Source of the DNA: Nitrospirota bacterium
GTDB taxonomy: Bacteria > Nitrospirota > Nitrospiria > 2-01-FULL-66-17
Direction of reading: 5' to 3'
NCBI GenBank assembly: GCA_040757335.1
Contig: JBFLXB010000024.1
Location: 1-54,541 of the forward strand
DNA: 54,541 nt
Part shown: positions 52,322 through 54,541 of the stretch, piece after piece
Layout: each line of letters begins with the position of its first letter
Position numbering within the stretch: position 1 is the first letter of the stretch
Position numbers and translations under genes: made by a program
The notes under the pieces: model-generated
Told to the model about the DNA's origin: nothing
The model's input: the letters and a program-made list of their open reading frames with translations, nothing else
Databases searched by the model: none

Positions 52322-52545
52322 GAGGCGACGACTTCGAATTCGGCGAGGTCGCGCGCATAATCCAGGCACGCCGCGATGTGCTGCGTCGTCAGGTCGGGAA
52401 ATTCCCGGATAATCTCCTCCGCCGTCTGCCCAGCGGCTAAATAGCCTAAAATCAAACTGACCGGAATGCGCGTGCCTTTGATGCGGGGCTTGCCCCGGAG
52501 CACATCCGGCGTGCTCTCGATATGCTCTTTCCAGTCGATCGGCAT
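52318..52545 (-). CDS. DUF433 antitoxin
   Basis: A 75-residue protein of the DUF433 family: LRGKPRIKGTRIPVSLILGY, then GQTAEEIIREFPDLTTQHI and ACLDYA. This is a small helix-turn-helix-like fold that usually represses its own operon and neutralises the DUF5615 partner. ATG 52545 follows GAGGAGG by 7 bases. It is the first gene of the pair. Confidence 0.87.
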   Translation of the reverse strand: MPIDWKEHIESTPDVLRGKPRIKGTRIPVSLILGYLAAGQTAEEIIREFPDLTTQHIAACLDYARDLAEFEVVAS

Positions 52546-52572
52546 GGTGTCGCCTCCTCGGACGGTGCGCCA

Positions 52573-52604
52573 CGCCCGGCGGGTGCTGTACGCTCGGCCG
52601 GGCG
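52573..52604. promoter_or_regulatory. inverted repeat in the toxin-antitoxin leader
   Basis: CGCCCGGC and GCCGGGCG, perfect 8-bp arms 16 bases apart, between the candidate promoter and the antitoxin gene. A possible autoregulatory operator. Confidence 0.45.
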
Positions 52605-52613
52605 ATGTGTTAC

Positions 52614-52643
52614 AACCTAGCACGGCAGGCGGCCTCCGGTCAA
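52614..52643 (-). promoter_or_regulatory. candidate promoter of the toxin-antitoxin pair
   Basis: On the - strand, TTGACC and TAGGTT with an 18-base spacer, about 70 bases before the antitoxin ATG. Confidence 0.45.
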
Positions 52644-52663
52644 AACGAGCGCGACTGCCGCAC

Positions 52664-53068
52664 TCAGAACGGCACGTCCGCGTCGTCCACATCCTCCGAA
52701 CTCTCCGGCGACGCCTTTCCGCCTCCATTGCCGTTGCCCTTCCCCAGATAGATGATCCGCTGTGCCGCCACGTACAGCCGCTGGCGTTTCTCTCCGTTCT
52801 CTTTGTCCGTCCACTCGTCCCGCCGCAGTTCGCCATCGACCAGGACCTGCCGTCCCTTGTACAGGTACTGGCCCGCGTGCTCGCCCGGCTTGCCGAAGGA
52901 GCGGACAGACACGAAGGTCACGGCCTCGATAAGTTCTTCGCTCTCCGCTTTGCGGTACTTGCGATTGACCGCCACGCTGAAACTCGCCACGGCGGTTCCC
53001 GAGGGCGTGTATCGGACCTCCGGGTCCTGCGTCAGCCGGCCGAGCATGGTGATTCGACAGTAGTCCAT
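52664..53068 (-). CDS. ssb: single-stranded DNA-binding protein
   Basis: A 134-residue SSB with an OB fold (about 1-105: ITMLGRLTQDPEVRYTPSG, AVASFSVAVNRKY, GQYLYKGRQVLVDGEL). A short glycine-rich linker and the acidic tip DDADVPF follow, the tip being the contact for partner proteins. It is shorter than housekeeping SSBs of about 160-180 residues. ATG 53068 follows AGGAGG by 7 bases. Its company of small unknown genes and a toxin-antitoxin pair suggests an SSB of a mobile element rather than the chromosomal replication copy. Confidence 0.92.
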   Translation of the reverse strand: MDYCRITMLGRLTQDPEVRYTPSGTAVASFSVAVNRKYRKAESEELIEAVTFVSVRSFGKPGEHAGQYLYKGRQVLVDGELRRDEWTDKENGEKRQRLYVAAQRIIYLGKGNGNGGGKASPESSEDVDDADVPF

Positions 53069-53092
53069 GACCAATCCTCCTCTTGGTTAGGA

Positions 53093-53356
53093 TTAGAAGG
53101 CGGACGCCTTCTCCACGTCATCTGGCGCTCGTTTTTCGGGAGCCGCGGTGTCCGGCGCATCGGTGAGGGCCACGCCCAGCCGGCCAGTCTGGCAGCTCCG
53201 CGATGGTCCGTACCGCTCCTCCAACCGTGCGAGGACCATCTCGAGGAATGCCTCGAACGTCATCTGGAACGCGTACTTCTGGTAGAGATCGCCTGAGCGA
53301 TCGAGGAGCTCATCGCTGACGCACACGGTTCGATCTCCTGGACTTCCAACACCCAC
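53093..53356 (-). CDS. small protein of unknown function
   Basis: An 87-residue protein, if started at GTG 53356, which follows AAAGGAGG by 5 bases; a second candidate is GTG 53326 with AGGAG. The central part is helical (YAFQMTFEAFLEMVLARLEERYG) and the tail is charged and proline/alanine-rich. No family recognised. It overlaps the preceding gene by nearly 100 bases in another frame and ends 24 bases before ssb, so it is probably co-transcribed with both. Confidence 0.5.
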   Translation of the reverse strand: MGVGSPGDRTVCVSDELLDRSGDLYQKYAFQMTFEAFLEMVLARLEERYGPSRSCQTGRLGVALTDAPDTAAPEKRAPDDVEKASAF

Positions 53357-53562
53357 GACAGCCTCCTTTTCGCGAGCCAACTCACCTCACCGTCGTCCCA
53401 GCGGACCTGGAACTCGTTTTCGACCAGTTCGCCATCGATCCCGAGCCGTCCGGCCAGCACGGTCCCGGTTCGGCCTTCGCCATCGTGGACCCGATCCCCA
53501 CCCTGGAACGTCACCGACCGCAAGCACCGATCCATCGCCAGTAACCCAGCTACCACGTCCAT
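53260..53562 (-). CDS. small protein with a barrel-like domain
   Basis: A 100-residue protein starting at ATG 53562, 8 bases after GGAGG. Residues 20-75 (GDRVHDGEGRTGTVLAGRLG, FQVRWDDGEVSWLAKRRLSW) look like a small SH3- or Tudor-like barrel of the kind that binds nucleic acid or protein. The last about 22 residues are serine-rich and lie over the start of the next gene, so the working domain probably ends near QEIEP. It is the first gene of the ssb transcript. No named family. Confidence 0.5.
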   Translation of the reverse strand: MDVVAGLLAMDRCLRSVTFQGGDRVHDGEGRTGTVLAGRLGIDGELVENEFQVRWDDGEVSWLAKRRLSWVLEVQEIEPCASAMSSSIAQAISTRSTRSR

Positions 53563-53759
53563 TCGCACGTCCTCCTCCGAGGGATTGAGAGGCTGGTGCG
53601 ACGCCTTGGTACGCTCGAAGCAGCCAAGACGGCCGAGTCCATGCCCATTGATTGGGCCACAACGGATTGCACGAGAGGACCTCCGGGTGGGAGAGGGGTT
53701 TTGCACTTATGGTTCAGGGGGAAGCGTGGGTCGGAATCCTTGCACAGGGGGCTAAGACC

Positions 53760-54272
53760 ATGAGGACATCGAAGCTGTCGCAGGACGTCATCGACGTGTT
53801 GACCCAGCGCGGCTTTGCCGGACGCCGTGTCTACGTACCGGTCGCTGAGTCGAACCGTCCGCCAAACTTGGTAACGATTTTCCTGCCCAAACTGCTCGCC
53901 GAGGTCGAAGCGGACTACGAGCGCCGGGGCGTGACGTTTTTCTCCGAGGGCTCACCCCGGAAGGTCTTCTCCGGGAACTACGGCAAGGGACGAATCGGAG
54001 CGCGGTTCAACCTAACGCCCCGGACGGCGCCAAGTGTGTCCTCCGCAGCCTGGAAACGCTGGCGGAGTGGTTCTCCCGGTCAGAACGGCTCCGCCACGAC
54101 GAGCTCCGTGACCTGGCGGACGTATCTGGAAATCCGGCAACGCCTGCGAGCCGGGGAGGCGGTCGGCCTCGAGGAGTACGTGCGGTACCACAACGCGCCT
54201 GAGGCGCTCCTCGAGCGGGTGAAAGACCTCGCGCAGGCGTCGATCCAGAGCTGTCCGTGGCGGGCTTCCTGA
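53760..54272 (+). pseudogene. unknown gene, probably disrupted by compensating frameshifts
   Basis: The open frame gives 170 residues from ATG 53760 (AGGGGG lies 9 bases upstream). The first about 80 (LSQDVIDVLTQRGFAGRRVY, LPKLLAEVEADYERRG) and the last about 50 (YLEIRQRLRAGEAVGLEEYV, APEALLERVKDLAQ) look like real protein. The middle (about 54012-54120) instead has G/C-rich third positions and a natural helix in another frame (CVLRSLETLAEWFSRSERLR, HDELRDLADV). Two compensating indels would explain this. No family recognised. It may still make a stable but altered protein. Confidence 0.5.
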
Positions 54273-54278
54273 ACAGGT

Positions 54279-54404
54279 TTCATGAAATTTTTCATGAAAA
54301 CAGGCCCCAAAAATCCGATCGGAGAGGAAGTTTCATGAACATGTTCATGAAAGTCGGGCTCACGCAGACGGAAATCCACGATAGTTCATGAACATGTTCA
54401 TGAA
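54279..54404. promoter_or_regulatory. array of three palindromic sites at exact 53-bp spacing
   Basis: Each site holds two copies of the palindrome TTCATGAA, 12 bases start to start. Positions are 54279-54298 (with an ATTT spacer), 54332-54351 and 54385-54404 (both TTCATGAACATGTTCATGAA, itself a perfect palindrome). Site starts are 53 bases apart both times, about five helix turns, while the DNA between sites is not conserved. An inverted repeat GGCTCACG/CGTGAGCC flanks the third site. Operator array or iteron-like replication or partition site are the main options. Confidence 0.85.
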
Positions 54405-54490
54405 CCCGTGAGCCGTCTCCTCACTCTTCCCTGACAGAGGGCTCCACCAAGCGCACCCCGTCATGGTCTGGTCCGCGTCGCAAGGGGGCG

Positions 54491-54541
54491 GGTCAACGGG
54501 TATGGCATCTGACACGGTGTCGAATGCCATGCCCGTTGACC
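54491..54541. repeat. long near-perfect palindrome at the window edge
   Basis: Arms of 25 bases (GGTCAACGGG onward) around a single central base at 54516, with 22 of 25 positions pairing. It may be a terminator-like hairpin, an element end or a recombination site. It reaches the last base of the window and may continue. Confidence 0.75.

Overview
The window comes from a high-GC, Gram-negative-type bacterium. Evidence for an outer membrane is two predicted outer-membrane beta-barrels, lipoprotein signals and Sec/Tat-exported redox proteins. The combination of a fused transaldolase/phosphoglucose isomerase, an archaeal-type class I aldolase, several class III cyclases and type II NADH dehydrogenases carrying cyclic-nucleotide-binding (cNMP) domains recalls Nitrospirota/NC10-like lithotrophs. 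That placement is inference only; no rRNA or other phylogenetic marker lies here.

Layout. (1) 1-1366: a decayed IS630-type transposase fragment and a small lipoprotein with an HExxH motif. (2) 1682-15563, + strand: a secreted-protein locus with a TPR/outer-membrane beta-barrel protein, a FecR-domain protein, a lipoprotein ending in a cohesin-like domain, a small secreted cohesin-like protein, and a 2639-residue secreted protein that starts with a dockerin-like module and continues with kelch, Ig-like, PKD, beta-helix, IPT/TIG and RCC1-type repeats. A small exported protein closes it. (3) 15655-24754, + strand: a cyclic-nucleotide island with a stand-alone cNMP protein, a Crp/Fnr regulator, a sugar-phosphate nucleotidyltransferase, a cNMP-GAF-GAF-PAS-cyclase, a CHASE2-cyclase and a class II cyclic-nucleotide phosphodiesterase. 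A glycogen debranching enzyme overlaps its end. (4) 26786-44189, - strand: a tightly packed run encoding glucoamylase, transketolase, transaldolase-isomerase fusion, RpiB, 6-phosphogluconate dehydrogenase, glucose-6-phosphate dehydrogenase, 6-phosphogluconolactonase, fructose-bisphosphatase, aldolase and glucokinase. It is flanked by a dihaem c-type oxidoreductase at the promoter end and a cytochrome b plus molybdopterin oxidoreductase at the far end. (5) 44254-50103, - strand: a porin and two overlapping type II NADH dehydrogenases, both with C-terminal cNMP domains, one also fused to a DoxX-like membrane region. (6) 50568-54541: an accessory stretch with a Met-rich MxKDx-repeat protein, a cohesin relic, a DUF433/DUF5615 toxin-antitoxin pair, an SSB gene with two small companions, a frame-disrupted gene and an array of three palindromic sites spaced exactly 53 bp apart.

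How it fits together (inference). Glycogen would be hydrolysed by the debranching enzyme and glucoamylase, phosphorylated by glucokinase and oxidised by a pentose phosphate cycle closed by aldolase and fructose bisphosphatase. The reduced cofactors would feed type II dehydrogenases. Cyclic nucleotide made and destroyed by region 3 could tune both transcription, through the Crp-like protein, and the dehydrogenases directly, through their cNMP domains. A conserved ~120-nt intergenic element, found once upstream of the cNMP gene at 15904 and once upstream of the dehydrogenase pair at 50103, ties regions 3 and 5 together and is the most striking unexplained signal in the window.
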